Source of the DNA: Bacillus sp. J33
Lineage (GTDB): Bacteria > Bacillota > Bacilli > Bacillales > Cytobacillaceae
DNA: 32,885 bases
Assembly: GCF_000518885.1 (NCBI RefSeq)
Contig: NZ_KI912519.1
Location: forward strand, 1 to 32,885
Reading direction: 5' to 3'
Part shown: in pieces, positions 1-7,452 of the stretch
Position numbering within the stretch: position 1 is the first letter of the stretch
Layout: every line of letters begins with the position of its first letter
Translations under genes and position numbers: made by a program
The notes under the pieces: generated by a model
What the model saw: the letters and a program-made list of their open reading frames with translations, nothing else
What the model was told of the DNA's origin: nothing
The model's database searches: none

Positions 1-10
1 CTTTATACAT

Positions 11-79
11 AAGAAAATCGTTCCTTTCTCGTATGGTGGGTTGTGGTGACTTAATTATACCAAAAAGGACGATTTTCTT
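11..79. repeat. Long inverted repeat, terminator-like on plus strand
   Basis: The arms AAGAAAATCGTTCCTTT (11-27) and AAAGGACGATTTTCTT (64-79) are complementary except for one bulged base, with a 36-nt loop. On the plus strand the second arm is followed by C and seven T (81-87), as in an intrinsic terminator. Every gene in the window is on the other strand, so the signal may belong to a plus-strand transcript entering from the left, or be a repeat end. Confidence 0.55.
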
Positions 80-121
80 CTTTTTTTGTCTTAGTATTAA
101 TGCTGATATTGATTCTTGCAC

Positions 122-256
122 CCTGTTGATTGGAGCGGAAGGGGCGAGACTCCTGCGGGAGAAGCGAGTCAGCGGGAGACCCCGCAGGTGCGAATGCACC
201 GAGGAGGCTCCCGGACCGCCCGCGGAAAGCGAGTCCCTGGAGCGGAAATCAACAGG
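122..256 (+). repeat. GC-rich intergenic repeat, best-preserved copy
   Basis: A GC-rich block of about 135 bp is bounded by CCTGTTGAT (122-130) and ATCAACAGG (248-256), which are exact inverted repeats. Just inside both ends lies GGAGCGGAA in the same orientation (132-140 and 239-247). The interior has several complementary GC-rich segments (CTCCTGCGGGAG at 149-160; GAGGCTC). Related ends recur near 10820, 10980, 12465, 7830 and 20780. This looks like a dispersed, non-coding repeat of Bacillaceae; the frames through it are not genes. Confidence 0.75.
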
Positions 257-270
257 CCAATTTTATAGAA

Positions 271-314
271 GAAAAAAGAGGGTGCCCGAAAGTTAGACTT
301 TTGGGACACCCTCT
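271..314 (-). terminator. Intrinsic terminator after ricA
   Basis: On the minus strand the stem GAGGGTGTCCCAAAAG / CTTTCGGGCACCCTC closes a short loop and is followed by a run of T (TTTTTTCTTC). It lies 15 nt past the ricA stop and ends the miaB-ricA unit. Confidence 0.88.
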
Positions 315-328
315 TCCGGTTTCAATTA

Positions 329-754
329 TCAGTGAGAGCAGCTGCTGTTTTTAATTTTTGAGCCTGTTTCTCCGCTTAGAAGATTTCCGCCTGTAGAGGT
401 GATAACCTCGTCTGTCACAGTGTTGGAAATGGTGTTTGCTACAATTTGCAGCAGTTCATTTACCTCTACCTGTGACTGCTTGAATTCCTGGACTACTGGA
501 ATTTCATCCAGTTCTTTTTCAAGAGCAGCAATTTTATCTTCTGTTTTCTTCAGCGCTTCTGCCTTGCCGTAATGCTGAAGGTTTACTGCCTGCTTTTGCA
601 AACCTTTGATCGTAGAAATGGTTGCACTTACCTTTTCGTTTCCATTAATTTGCGCTTCTGCACGCTTGAAGAAATCAACTTCTTCTGTTTCTGCAATCAT
701 GCGTGCCAATTCTTTCGCTCGTTCTACAATCTCGTCTTTTGTGTACTTAGCCAT
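329..754 (-). CDS. ricA: RicA (YmcA), RNase Y specificity / Y-complex subunit
   Basis: The 141-aa protein belongs to the YlbF/YmcA family. In B. subtilis RicA joins RicF and RicT in a cytoplasmic, Fe-S-bearing complex that directs RNase Y to polycistronic mRNAs and is needed for competence, sporulation and biofilm formation. The sequence is mainly helical and charged (MAKYTKDEIVERAKELARMI at the start), and its length matches the family. A cysteine three residues from the C-terminus (NSSCSH) is in the region where this family supplies cluster ligands. The ATG at 754 follows TGAGGTGA and sits 2 nt after the miaB stop, so the two genes are one unit. The substrate enzyme, RNase Y, is encoded about 9 kb away in the same window. 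Identity is supported by both sequence and synteny. Confidence 0.93.
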   Translation of the reverse strand: MAKYTKDEIVERAKELARMIAETEEVDFFKRAEAQINGNEKVSATISTIKGLQKQAVNLQHYGKAEALKKTEDKIAALEKELDEIPVVQEFKQSQVEVNELLQIVANTISNTVTDEVITSTGGNLLSGETGSKIKNSSCSH

Positions 755-756
755 TA

Positions 757-2301
757 TTACTTCACCTCAACCGCGTCTAGTTCTTCAACCATTTCTCCGT
801 TTAGGGACCATGTCTTTGCATCGGTTACTTTTACTTTAACAATTTTGCCGATGGCTGTTTTTGGCCCTTTAAAGTTAACCAGTTTGTTCTTTCTTGTATA
901 GCCGGCAAGAATATCCGGATTGTTCTTGCTTTCCCCTTCCACAAGAACTTCAACAATCTGGCCCTGATATTTCTTCATCGCTTCGGCTGAAAGCTCATTC
1001 ACAACAGCATTCAGTCGCTGAAGACGCTCTTTCTTTACTTCCATTGGCACATTATCAACCATTTTGGCAGCTGGTGTGCCTTCACGTGGAGAGTAAATAA
1101 ACGTGTAGGCTGACTCGAAACCTACCTCACGATACAAGGATAGTGTTTCTTCAAATTGTTCTTCTGTTTCATTCGGATATCCGACAATAATATCAGTAGT
1201 AAAAGTTGCTTCAGGAATAGCAGCTTTGATTTTGCGCACAAGCTCCAAATATTGCTCTCTTGTATATTTTCGTGCCATGATTTTCAATACATCTGTTGAA
1301 CCTGATTGGACCGGCAGATGGATATGCTCAACAAGGTTTCCTCCTTTTGCCAGCACCTCAATCAGATGATCATCAAAGTCACGCGGATGGCTTGTTGTAA
1401 AGCGGATACGCGGAATGTCGATTTTGCGGATTTCATCCATTAAATCGCCAAGGCCGTATTTCATATCCTCAAAATCTTTGCCGTATGCATTTACGTTTTG
1501 GCCAAGAAGGGTAATTTCCTGATAACCCTGTGCAGCTAAATGACGCACTTCCTGAATGATGTCCTCAGGACGGCGGCTTCGTTCTTTGCCTCGAGTATAT
1601 GGCACAATGCAATACGTACAGAACTTATCGCAGCCATACATAATATTTACCCATGCTTTAATATTGCCGCGGCGCACTTTTGGAAGATTCTCAATTACAT
1701 CCCCTTCTTTTGACCATACCTCAATGACCATTTCTTTGGACATATAAGCTTCATGAAGAATATTAGGCAGGCGGTGGATGTTGTGAGTTCCGAAAATCAT
1801 GTCAACCTGGTTATATGTTTTAAGAATCTTGTTTACAACAGATTCTTCCTGGGACATACACCCGCAGACACCAAGAAGCAAATCAGGGTTCTCCTTTTTC
1901 AAGTGCTTCAAATGGCCAAGCTCGCCAAATACTTTATTTTCAGCATTTTCGCGGATGGCACAAGTGTTAAGCAGGATCACATTAGCATCTTCTACTGAAT
2001 CTGTCGGTTCATATCCAAGGCCAAGGAAAATACCTGCCATAACTTCTGTATCATGCTCATTCATCTGGCAGCCGTATGTTCTGATATAGAACTTGCGGCC
2101 TTGCCCCATGCCATGGAATTCTTCCGGGATATTAAAGTCTTTGTGGTATTTAACTTCTTCTTTCCCGCGCTTCTTCGCTTCCTTTAAGGAAGGAGCAGTG
2201 TAAACCGTTTCAAAGTACTTGCTGTAATCCTTTTCGGATTTTTTGTCCGAAGGATTTGCTGCTTGCACTTGCTGAGCTTCTAAACGTTGTTTTTCGTTCA
2301 T
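757..2301 (-). CDS. miaB: MiaB, tRNA-2-methylthio-N6-isopentenyladenosine synthase
   Basis: This radical-SAM methylthiotransferase adds the 2-methylthio group to i6A37 of tRNAs reading UNN codons. With the start below it is 514 aa. The N-terminal UPF0004 domain carries the cluster cysteines in [11 protein letters not shown] (C78), NTCAIRENA (C114) and GVCGCMSQ (C146/C148). The radical-SAM triad is [10 protein letters not shown] (C224, C228, C231). A C-terminal TRAM domain follows (about 445-510). The frame opens 11 codons earlier, but I chose the ATG at 2301 because AAAGGGGATAAA precedes it and the protein then begins [11 protein letters not shown], like the B. subtilis enzyme. A promoter is visible at 2406-2434. 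ricA follows after 2 nt. Confidence 0.96.
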   Translation of the reverse strand: MNEKQRLEAQQVQAANPSDKKSEKDYSKYFETVYTAPSLKEAKKRGKEEVKYHKDFNIPEEFHGMGQGRKFYIRTYGCQMNEHDTEVMAGIFLGLGYEPTDSVEDANVILLNTCAIRENAENKVFGELGHLKHLKKENPDLLLGVCGCMSQEESVVNKILKTYNQVDMIFGTHNIHRLPNILHEAYMSKEMVIEVWSKEGDVIENLPKVRRGNIKAWVNIMYGCDKFCTYCIVPYTRGKERSRRPEDIIQEVRHLAAQGYQEITLLGQNVNAYGKDFEDMKYGLGDLMDEIRKIDIPRIRFTTSHPRDFDDHLIEVLAKGGNLVEHIHLPVQSGSTDVLKIMARKYTREQYLELVRKIKAAIPEATFTTDIIVGYPNETEEQFEETLSLYREVGFESAYTFIYSPREGTPAAKMVDNVPMEVKKERLQRLNAVVNELSAEAMKKYQGQIVEVLVEGESKNNPDILAGYTRKNKLVNFKGPKTAIGKIVKVKVTDAKTWSLNGEMVEELDAVEVK

Positions 2302-2370
2302 TTTTATCCCCTTTCTCTTTCTTTGAGTAAGCATCTATCATTTTTAACTCAATTTTTCGCTATCATAAGG

Positions 2371-2405
2371 AATGTGCATTACTGAAAATTATATATATGC
2401 ACATT
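2371..2405. promoter_or_regulatory. Perfect dyad at the predicted miaB start site
   Basis: AATGTGCAT (2371-2379) and ATGCACATT (2397-2405) form exact 9-bp arms separated by 17 AT-rich bases. The predicted transcription start (near 2399) falls in the right arm, so the element covers roughly the first 30 transcribed bases. It could be an operator just downstream of the promoter or a 5' mRNA hairpin. Confidence 0.5.
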
Positions 2406-2434
2406 ATTATAGTATAAGGGTTCCGACGAGTGAA
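2406..2434 (-). promoter_or_regulatory. Sigma-A-like promoter of miaB-ricA
   Basis: On the minus strand, a consensus -10 TATAAT (2406-2411) lies 17 bp from a weaker -35 TTCACT (2429-2434). Transcription would start near 2399, giving a leader of about 100 nt before miaB. Confidence 0.6.
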
Positions 2435-2602
2435 AACAATAGAAAACCTTATCCTGCCACACATCAGGCAGCTATTACATCTATGTACAACAAGGGATAC
2501 TTTTAATCCGGCAGAGATATTAATAATAAAATAATTTTAATCTTTTGTGAGTGATTAGTGTCACATTTATATCATTTGGCAGCAGAAAGTTGCTAGAGAG
2601 CC

Positions 2603-2812
2603 ATTTTATCACTAGTTTTCTCATCATCAGCTCTTTCCTAGAGCCCAATCTGTTTTTCGGGAATGGTATTCGCTAGTTTTGATGTGCTATTCCCCAATTT
2701 AACGATCCTATTCCCCATTTTGGTGCGCTATACACTAGTTTCAGGAACCTATTTCTCATTTCGGATATTCATTCCCCATTTATAGATCCAGTTTCTTAAG
2801 TTCACAATATTT
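2603..2812. repeat. Degenerate 21-bp tandem repeat array
   Basis: Units of the type CTATTCCCCATTTTGGTGCG begin at 2666, 2687, 2708, 2728, 2749, 2770 and 2791, i.e. steps of 21, 21, 20, 21, 21 and 21 bp. The shared core is CTATTCCCCA followed by TTT. More diverged units seem to continue to the left (TTATCACTAGTTTTC near 2606). No frame through it looks coding. Confidence 0.7.
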
Positions 2813-2843
2813 TACAGTAATAATCGATCTCATAAACCACCTC

Positions 2844-2876
2844 ATAAAAAAGAAGCCCGGGAATCCCGGACTTCTA
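2844..2876 (-). terminator. Intrinsic terminator after korB
   Basis: On the minus strand AGAAGTCCGGGA pairs with TCCCGGGCTTCT and is followed by TTTTTTATG. It lies just past the korB stop and ends the korA-korB unit. Confidence 0.9.
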
Positions 2877-2882
2877 TTTTTA

Positions 2883-3749
2883 TTACATAAATTCTGCTGC
2901 AAGTTTATCAAAATGAGCTTGATCAAGTTTAAGATCAGCTTTTGAGAGTGGAGTTTCAGAGTATCCTGAAAGCAGCTCCTGATAGGATTTGCGCTCAGTG
3001 TCCTGATAGATTAAGCCTGTTACTAGGCCGTCGTGCTTCATAAGCGTCTGCATTGCCATTTCTCTGTTAGAGTGGTCATAGCCTTCAACATCACTTAATT
3101 TAGTCAGGTTTTCTTTAAACCAGTCATATGTGTTTACCTTATTGTAAGTAACACAAGGGCTGAATACGTTAATTAAAGAAAAGCCATCATGCTTGATACC
3201 AGCTTCAATTAACGCTGTCAAATCTTTCAGGTCAGTTGAGAAGCTCTGCGCTACGAAAGTTGCACCAGCTGTCAATGCCATTTCCATTGGGGAAATAGCC
3301 TGCTCAATGGAGCCTTGAGGAGTTGACTTCGTTTTGAAACCTGCCGCTGAACGCGGTGAAGTTTGCCCTTTTGTTAAACCGTAAATTTGGTTATCCATAA
3401 CGATATAAGTAATGTTTACATTACGGCGGATCGCATGAATCGTATGGCCCATACCGATTGCGAAACCATCCCCGTCACCGCCTGAAGCGATAACAGTAAG
3501 ATCGCGGTTTGCCATTTTCACACCCTGGGCAATCGGCAATGAACGTCCATGGATACCGTGGAAACCGTATGAATTGATGTAGCCGGAAATACGTCCGGAA
3601 CACCCGATACCAGAAACAACCGCTAAGTTTTCTGGCTCTAAACCAACATTCGCTGCCGCACGCTGAATCGCCGCTTGCACGGAGAAGTCCCCACAGCCTG
3701 GGCACCAGTTTGGTTTTACATTATTTCTAAAATCTTTAAATGTGGCCAT
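2883..3749 (-). CDS. korB: 2-oxoacid:ferredoxin oxidoreductase, beta subunit (KorB type)
   Basis: This 288-aa subunit carries the thiamine pyrophosphate and one 4Fe-4S cluster of a two-subunit 2-oxoacid (probably 2-oxoglutarate) oxidoreductase. It oxidatively decarboxylates the acid to an acyl-CoA while reducing ferredoxin. Visible features are NWCPGCGDFS (C16, C19), GIGCSG (C50) and SPCVTY (C199), the four cluster cysteines of this family, and the TPP motif GGDGDGFAIGMGH running on to MDNQIYGLTKGQT (residues 90-130). No separate 8Fe ferredoxin (delta) domain is present, as usual for the two-subunit, oxygen-tolerant form. The ATG abuts the korA stop (TAAATG) and is preceded by AAGGAG inside korA, so translation is coupled. 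The exact substrate cannot be read from sequence. Confidence 0.92.
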   Translation of the reverse strand: MATFKDFRNNVKPNWCPGCGDFSVQAAIQRAAANVGLEPENLAVVSGIGCSGRISGYINSYGFHGIHGRSLPIAQGVKMANRDLTVIASGGDGDGFAIGMGHTIHAIRRNVNITYIVMDNQIYGLTKGQTSPRSAAGFKTKSTPQGSIEQAISPMEMALTAGATFVAQSFSTDLKDLTALIEAGIKHDGFSLINVFSPCVTYNKVNTYDWFKENLTKLSDVEGYDHSNREMAMQTLMKHDGLVTGLIYQDTERKSYQELLSGYSETPLSKADLKLDQAHFDKLAAEFM

Positions 3750-5486
3750 TTAGAACAACTCCTTGCATTTTGTGTGAACTTCATGTGGCAAGAATGGATT
3801 TCCGTCGTACTTTAATAGCTTATGAATTTTCTCTGCATGTCCGACGTTCATCTTCATGATATTTGCTAATTGACCTGTAGCATTGTTTTCAACTACAGCA
3901 ATTTTCTTAGCAGACTTTACAAGCGGCAATAATTCATCAGCAGGGAAAGGATGAATCAAGCGAACTTGAGCATGGTTAACTTTAACGCCATCTTTCTCCA
4001 GCCGGCCCATTGCTTCCTCAATTGCGCCGCGTGTAGAGTTGAATCCTACGATTAACAAGTCTGCTTCTTCATGAGGAGCATTCTTGTGGATTGGTGTATC
4101 GAATTTAATGTTTTCAATCTTGCGGAAACGCTTATCCATTTGAGTGTTGCGGTTAATTGCTGATTCTGAAGGTTTTCCAGTTTCATCATGCTCAACACCA
4201 GTAACATGGTGGATACCGTTCTTCATGCCAGGGATTACACGAGGAGAAACGCCATCTTCTGTAACCTCATAGCGCTTGAAGTAGCCTTTGTTTTCAAGTT
4301 CAGGAAGCTCTTCAGTAACTAGCTTTCCGCGGCGGATTTCCACTTTGCTGAAATCAAGCGGCTCCACTGTTTGTTTTCCAAGAGAAAGCTGCAAGTCTGA
4401 TAGGACAATGACAGGGCACTGATATTCTTCAGCAAGGTTGAATGCTTCTGCAGTATCATAGAATGCTTCCTGTACTGTACTTGGAGCGAGGACGATTTTT
4501 GGAATCTCGCCGTGAGTTCCATAAATCATAGCCATTAAGTCTGACTGTTCCTGTTTGGTAGGCAGACCAGTAGATGGGCCTCCACGCTGAGTATCAACGA
4601 TTACAAGCGGTGTTTCAGTGATGCCTGATAGACCGATTGCTTCCATTTTGAGAGAAAGACCAGGTCCTGCAGATGCTGTCAGAGCACGCACCCCACCATA
4701 GTTGGCGCCAATCGCCATTGTAACGGCCGCGATTTCATCTTCTGTCTGGATCACCGATCCGCCAAGCGCTGGAAGCTTTTTGATCAGGTATTCCATGATT
4801 TCAGATGCAGGCGTAATTGGGTAGGCCGCCATGAATCGGCATCCTCCTGCAAGTGCGCCAAGAGCTATTGCATCGTTTCCGATCATGAATAAACGCTTCA
4901 AGCCATCCGCTTTTTCAAGCTCCATTAATTCAACGTCATCACTTAGCTTTTCTTTCATGAAATCAAAGCCAGCCTTGATTGCTTCCATATTTTTGTCCAC
5001 AACCTGCTGTCCTTTGCGTCCAAAAATCTCTTGAACAACTTCTTCAAATACTTTAATATCTAGATTTAGCACTGCACATGTTGCACCAACGGCAACCATG
5101 TTTTTCATTAGGGATGTTCCCAGATCTGTTGCAATCTCAGTGAATGGAACCGCATACAAACCTGCATTCGTATCTTCTGGCTGTTTAGGATCGAACTTTG
5201 CGTCCGCAATGATGATCCCTTTATCATGTAGTTCTTTGTAGTTCAAATCAATTGTTTCCTGGTCAAAAGCTACCAAAATATCTAAATCGTCGGAAATTGA
5301 GCGGATTTGTGACGTGCTTACGCGAATCTTATTATTCGTGTGCCCGCCCTTAATGCGTGATGAAAAGTGGCGGTAACCGTAAAGGTAGTAGCCTAAACGA
5401 TTTAATGCAATGGAAAAAATCTCCCCGGTACTTTCAATACCTTCCCCTTGCTGTCCTCCAACTTTCCATGAAAGTTGATTGATCAT
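3750..5486 (-). CDS. korA: 2-oxoacid:ferredoxin oxidoreductase, fused gamma-alpha subunit (KorA type)
   Basis: This 578-aa partner of KorB has the gamma domain fused at the N-terminus (about 1-190, with VGGQQGEGIESTG and FSSRIKGGHTNNK). It is followed by the alpha domain (GNDAIALGALAGG, MAAYPITPASEIMEYL, SAGPGLSLKMEAIGL, RGGPSTGLPTKQEQSDL) and a C-terminal domain II (about 470-578). The layout is that of the two-subunit KorAB enzymes of aerobes such as Mycobacterium and Halobacterium, which feed electrons to ferredoxin and can bypass 2-oxoglutarate dehydrogenase. AAGGGGTG precedes the ATG. A possible promoter is at 5537-5564. To my knowledge B. subtilis lacks these genes at this locus, while other Bacillus groups have them here. 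Confidence 0.92.
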   Translation of the reverse strand: MINQLSWKVGGQQGEGIESTGEIFSIALNRLGYYLYGYRHFSSRIKGGHTNNKIRVSTSQIRSISDDLDILVAFDQETIDLNYKELHDKGIIIADAKFDPKQPEDTNAGLYAVPFTEIATDLGTSLMKNMVAVGATCAVLNLDIKVFEEVVQEIFGRKGQQVVDKNMEAIKAGFDFMKEKLSDDVELMELEKADGLKRLFMIGNDAIALGALAGGCRFMAAYPITPASEIMEYLIKKLPALGGSVIQTEDEIAAVTMAIGANYGGVRALTASAGPGLSLKMEAIGLSGITETPLVIVDTQRGGPSTGLPTKQEQSDLMAMIYGTHGEIPKIVLAPSTVQEAFYDTAEAFNLAEEYQCPVIVLSDLQLSLGKQTVEPLDFSKVEIRRGKLVTEELPELENKGYFKRYEVTEDGVSPRVIPGMKNGIHHVTGVEHDETGKPSESAINRNTQMDKRFRKIENIKFDTPIHKNAPHEEADLLIVGFNSTRGAIEEAMGRLEKDGVKVNHAQVRLIHPFPADELLPLVKSAKKIAVVENNATGQLANIMKMNVGHAEKIHKLLKYDGNPFLPHEVHTKCKELF

Positions 5487-5786
5487 GTCTTACACCCCTT
5501 TAGATACGTTAAGAAATTATGTAAAAACGTTTCATTAAAATAAGTGTAGTACTTGTCCAGTCAATCCGATGGTTTTACTCTGACTTTGAGGTTATTTTTT
5601 GGAAGATGGATGGGTACTAAACGCTTTCAATTCTAGACCTATGTGTCTAAAAAAGCAACCCTTTCTGACTATTTATTGGCTAAAAGATGAATATTTTTTT
5701 ATTTTTAGAAAAATGATAAATAGATTGTCATATCTAGGATTTGACGCAACTGTCGCAACTTTTGTTATACCAATTTCTTAATATTA
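5487..5786. other. Intergenic region upstream of korA
   Basis: This 300-bp AT-rich gap has no gene. It contains the putative korA promoter (5537-5564), two palindrome-like elements (5520-5534 and 5616-5629) and, on the plus strand, TTGACG (5741-5746) and TTATAC (5765-5770) spaced by 18 bp, which could be a promoter antisense to the dipeptidase gene. I see no clear terminator after the dipeptidase gene. Confidence 0.5.
5537..5564 (-). promoter_or_regulatory. Candidate sigma-A promoter of korAB
   Basis: On the minus strand TTGACT (5559-5564) and TATTTT (5537-5542) are separated by 16 bp. The -35 is good and the -10 modest (4 of 6). The near-palindrome TGTAAAAACGTTTCA (plus strand, 5520-5534) would cover the start site and could be an operator. 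Confidence 0.42.
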
Positions 5787-6710
5787 TCACCTTGGAAACC
5801 TGTTATAAAAATTTCCAAATAAAAACTTCTCAGTCTGTATATCAGTATAGTATTTTGTGAGTTCATTCAACAGATAATCGTATTTTCTTGCACTCTCCAA
5901 CCCTACCACTCTTCCATCTGTGCCATCAAAATCCGAACCAAAGCCGACATGGTCCTCCCCGCCGAGTGAACACACATGTTCAAGGTGCCTTAAAACATCT
6001 GTAACAGTTGCAGTCGTTTTCCCTGATAGAAATTCGGTTACAAAAGTGATTCCCATTACACTATCCCTTTCAATCAGCGCTTTAATCTGTTCGTTAGACA
6101 AATTGCGGGGGTGCGGGCACAAGGAATAGCAATTCGAATGAGAGGCAAAAGGATAGTCGCCCCATTCCATGACATCCCAAAAGCCCCGCTCTGACAGATG
6201 GGATATATCACACCATGCTTTTGCATGATTTAGCACTGAGACTACCTGCTTGCCAAAGGAAGAAAGCCCGGCTCCCCTCTCTTCAAGTACTCCGTCTGCC
6301 GCACAGTTTCCATAGTTCCAGGTCAATCCAACTGAAGATACACCCAGCCTAAGAAGAGTTTTTAATTTAAGAAGATCGCAGCCAATTGCATCACATCCCT
6401 CCAATGTAAGCATTGCACCAATCTCCTCATCTTTAAGCCGGTCAATATCCTTGCGGCTGGAAATCAGCTTTAATTTGGGGCAGGGTTTCAGCACTTTTTC
6501 ATAAAACAAGTCGACCATATACAGTGCTGCATTGAATTTCATTTCAGGATGCACAGATTCCGGCACATATATCGCAAAACACTGGACCTTTAATTGGGAT
6601 GCTTCTAAACCAGCAAGATTCACTTGGAGCTTGCCTGAATCCTTAAAATCGATCTTTTTATCCATAAACATTTTATAAAGGACATCACAATGCGCATCAA
6701 AAATTCTCAT
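5787..6710 (-). CDS. Membrane dipeptidase (renal dipeptidase) family zinc peptidase, M19
   Basis: The 307-aa protein has the peptidase M19 fold, an amidohydrolase-type barrel with two zinc ions that cleaves dipeptides, including D-residue-containing ones. The expected metal ligands are visible: DAHCD (H7, D9), LTLEGCDAIG (E104), DISHLSE (H171), ASHSNCYSL (H191) and GFGSDFDGT (D260). CPHPRNLSN also matches the family. There is no signal peptide, so it is probably cytoplasmic and not membrane-bound despite the family name. GGGGGAGAG precedes the ATG. The spoVS terminator lies just upstream, so the gene must have its own promoter or depend on read-through. A role in recycling peptidoglycan or peptides is inference only. 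Confidence 0.88.
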   Translation of the reverse strand: MRIFDAHCDVLYKMFMDKKIDFKDSGKLQVNLAGLEASQLKVQCFAIYVPESVHPEMKFNAALYMVDLFYEKVLKPCPKLKLISSRKDIDRLKDEEIGAMLTLEGCDAIGCDLLKLKTLLRLGVSSVGLTWNYGNCAADGVLEERGAGLSSFGKQVVSVLNHAKAWCDISHLSERGFWDVMEWGDYPFASHSNCYSLCPHPRNLSNEQIKALIERDSVMGITFVTEFLSGKTTATVTDVLRHLEHVCSLGGEDHVGFGSDFDGTDGRVVGLESARKYDYLLNELTKYYTDIQTEKFLFGNFYNRFPR

Positions 6711-7015
6711 AAGCTCTCCCCCATTTTCTCACCATAGACTTATCTTATTAAAAAAAGAACCTGTTTGCCTAACACCGCAAACAGGTTTTATTATTTTTGC
6801 TGAATTTATCCCGCCTAATGAACAGTCAGGATCCGCTCATCAAGTAACCGGGATCAACATAGTAACTCTTGCAGGGGAACAATTGCCCGTAAAGTCCCGA
6901 TTATTGCAGCTGCCCATCAGTTGGGATGGAAAACCATACCTGCTGATGGAATTTTCACCTTTTTCCAGCACTATCTTATGCATATGACAATTGATGAGTC
7001 CTAATTCCGCGTTTT
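6711..7015. other. Intergenic region between spoVS and the dipeptidase gene
   Basis: It contains the terminator at 6749-6790. The remaining 225 bp (6791-7015) are less AT-rich than typical spacers here and show several CGGGA/TCCCG segments and a few short inverted repeats (for example AATTGCCCG...), but no frame, promoter or known element that I recognise. It may be a decayed repeat. Confidence 0.5.
6749..6790 (-). terminator. Intrinsic terminator downstream of spoVS
   Basis: On the minus strand AAAACCTGTTTGC pairs with GCAAACAGGTT and is followed by CTTTTTTTAATAA. It is 225 bp past the spoVS stop and only about 40 bp before the dipeptidase start. Confidence 0.85.
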
Positions 7016-7276
7016 TTATCTTGGTTCCACAATCAGTTTAATCGCTGTCCGTTCCTCACCATCAATCAGAATGTCCGTAAATGCAGGGATACAAATTAAA
7101 TCCACTCCGCTAGGCGCTACGAATCCTCTTGCGATCGCTACTGCCTTAACAGCCTGGTTCAATGCACCCGCACCAATGGCCTGGATTTCTGCACTTCCTC
7201 TTTCACGAAGAACTCCAGCAAGCGCACCAGCTACAGAATTAGGATTAGATTTTGCTGAAACTTTTAATATTTCCAT
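7016..7276 (-). CDS. spoVS: Stage V sporulation protein S
   Basis: This 86-aa protein is near-invariant in Bacillales (MEILKVSAKSNPNSVAGALA at the start, GVDLICIPAFTDI, EERTAIKLIVEPR at the end). SpoVS is an Alba-like small protein. In B. subtilis it affects septation and is needed for progress to stage V, and mutants lack proper coat assembly and heat resistance. The ATG is preceded by AGGAGGAGCTAGGA. A strong sigma-H promoter is found about 180 bp upstream, and a terminator about 225 bp downstream, so the gene is probably monocistronic. Identity is very secure. Confidence 0.97.
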   Translation of the reverse strand: MEILKVSAKSNPNSVAGALAGVLRERGSAEIQAIGAGALNQAVKAVAIARGFVAPSGVDLICIPAFTDILIDGEERTAIKLIVEPR

Positions 7277-7452
7277 TCCTAGCTCCTCCTCGTTTTACCC
7301 CTCCTGGATGCCTTGCTCAAAGCGCTGGCTGCCCTCCTATAGGCTTTATAGCCTGCTTATAAGGGCTTACCCTTTCATCTTTCTTTCCGGGCTTACACAA
7401 GACTGCTTTGATGGAATTCAGCATCAGGTATATATATCATTCCATTGCTACT

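Larger units (their letters stand above)
1..328. other. Intergenic region downstream of ricA
   Basis: No credible gene. The stretch holds a long inverted repeat at its left end (arms 11-27 and 64-79), a GC-rich repeat element at 122-256 and the ricA terminator at 271-314. In B. subtilis the gene after ricA (ymcA) is cotE; whatever follows here lies beyond the window. On the minus strand TGGTATAAT at 54-62 looks like an extended -10 element that could drive the next gene to the left, but it lacks a good -35, so this is a weak inference. Confidence 0.6.
2302..2882. other. Intergenic region between korB and miaB
   Basis: No gene is seen. From right to left it holds the korB terminator (2844-2876), a degenerate 21-bp tandem array (about 2603-2812), an AT-rich stretch with nothing recognisable (2440-2600), the miaB promoter (2406-2434) and a dyad at its start site (2371-2405). 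In B. subtilis tdh and kbl lie just upstream of miaB; no trace of either is visible here. Confidence 0.6.

Noticed and set aside
33..354. Plus-strand frames of 87 and 74 codons
   Set aside because: They run through the GC-rich repeat at 122-256 and a terminator; arginine/proline-rich composition follows from the repeat and there is no ribosome site.
5520..5534. TGTAAAAACGTTTCA as a CcpA cre site
   Set aside because: The central CG is out of register with the TG and CA ends (15 nt rather than 14), so it does not fit the cre consensus; kept only as an unassigned palindrome.
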